Shown piece after piece: positions 15,191 through 15,649 of a DNA stretch of 15,649 nt. The translations under genes and the position numbers were made by a program. The notes under the pieces are model-generated. The model made no database searches, was not told the DNA's origin, and saw only the letters and a program-made list of their open reading frames with translations. Origin of the DNA: Verrucomicrobiota bacterium (GTDB lineage: Bacteria > Verrucomicrobiota > Verrucomicrobiia > Opitutales > UBA2995); assembly GCA_027297085.1 (NCBI GenBank), contig JAPUIL010000021.1, forward strand, positions 1 to 15,649. The letters are read 5' to 3'. Numbering within the stretch: the stretch's first letter is position 1; every line of letters starts with the position of its first letter.

Positions 15191-15514
15191 TCACAGCAAT
15201 TCCTGAGAGTTCTCCTTTCGAATAATCCTGCAAAACAGTCTCAGTCTTCACGCCTTGCCGCTTATTAGCTGTTGTGAGCTCAAACTCAAAAAAGATGCTG
15301 CGAAAACAAGTGTACCTCTTTAACCCCTCACCACCCCCAACCGCTTTATTCGCTCGCCTATTAATCCCCCAAAGCGAGCTCGAATTGTAATGATTCATCA
15401 AATCTTAAGGTAGTCAGCAAGTCAGTCCGGTTTCGGGACCCCCGAGGCCTACTTTACAAATCGCAGTCTAACTGAAAATCTGTAAGTAATTCCAAGATAG
15501 TAAGAAAGTTCAAA
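15191..15514 (+). other. Gene-free region with a folded element
   Basis: No convincing coding sequence on either strand. The first half is pyrimidine-rich. Near the end, AAGGTAG (15407-15413) pairs with CTACTTT (15449-15455) in a 7-bp stem with one G-T pair, enclosing TCGGG (15433-15437) and CCCGA (15441-15445). This is too short for a tRNA and matches no riboswitch I can recognise. It is followed by the terminator at 15515, so the region may be a long 3' UTR, a small RNA gene, or an attenuator. Confidence 0.4.
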
Positions 15515-15540
15515 ACCCGTTCTTCGGAGCGGGTCTTTTT
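15515..15540 (+). terminator. Strong intrinsic terminator, UUCG loop
   Basis: ACCCGTTC (15515-15522) and GAGCGGGT (15527-15534) form an 8-bp stem with one G-T pair, closed by a C(TTCG)G tetraloop and followed by CTTTTT. This is a textbook rho-independent terminator for plus-strand transcription. It is 325 bases past the end of the ArsR-methyltransferase gene. Confidence 0.85.
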
Positions 15541-15562
15541 ATTCAAGAGCGCCCCGCTGGAT

Positions 15563-15568
15563 TTGACA
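15563..15568 (+). promoter_or_regulatory. Isolated TTGACA, possible -35 of a gene beyond the window
   Basis: A perfect -35 hexamer follows the terminator, but no good -10 is found at 16-18 bases; TAGATT at 15593-15598 is too far. The remaining bases to the window edge show no gene start. A promoter for the next gene is plausible but unproven. Confidence 0.25.
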
Positions 15569-15649
15569 AATATGCTTTCGACTGAGAGATGCTAGATTAA
15601 TCAGTATTCCCTTCAAAACGGCATCGGGAGGACCAGTCTGCAGTATAGT

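Noticed and set aside
15000..15401. 133-codon minus-strand frame at the right end
   Set aside because: It overlaps the 3' end of the ArsR-methyltransferase gene antisense and has no protein-like features.
15407..15455. tRNA-like 7-bp stem
   Set aside because: Only 49 bases span the stem, and no anticodon arm or T-arm can be built, so it is not a tRNA.

Overview
The window reads as ordinary, gene-dense bacterial chromosome with intermediate GC. It most likely comes from the Verrucomicrobiota (Opitutae-like). This placement is an inference. It rests mainly on a very long GreA-type protein with a big N-terminal extension (a form known to me from chlamydiae and relatives), on zinc-free type-B L31 and L36 side by side, on many starts without a clear Shine-Dalgarno, and on generally Opitutae-like protein sequences. 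I see no insertion sequence, prophage, CRISPR array, tRNA or rRNA.

Layout, left to right. A DUF1015 protein (+) enters from beyond the left edge. A minus-strand pair follows, rpmJ (L36, only 41 codons) then rpmE (L31 type B), ending in a UUCG-loop terminator. Next on the minus strand is a likely operon: PEGA-domain membrane protein, dCMP-deaminase-like enzyme, YqgE/AlgH. A secreted protein of unknown function lies just upstream and is divergent from a Nif3-family gene (+). A second minus-strand operon is pgsA-pgpA-aroQ. It pairs two consecutive steps of phosphatidylglycerol synthesis with a shikimate-pathway enzyme. coaD (+) faces two overlapping minus-strand membrane-protein genes (DUF2085 and a four-helix protein) across a strongly structured spacer. 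A major-facilitator transporter (+) runs tail to tail into rsmB (-), with coding sequences overlapping by 8 bases. Divergent from rsmB is a GreA-domain gene (+), closely followed by an ArsR-type regulator fused to a methyltransferase. The right end is about 460 bases without a gene, holding a folded element and a strong intrinsic terminator.

Most genes are housekeeping: ribosomal proteins, rRNA methylation, transcription elongation, phospholipid, CoA and aromatic precursor synthesis. The points most worth a second look are an in-frame TAA six codons into the apparent original reading frame of the GreA-like gene, the unusual architecture of that protein, the structured spacer after coaD, and the terminated but gene-free right end. 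I found no clear new defence or mobile system.
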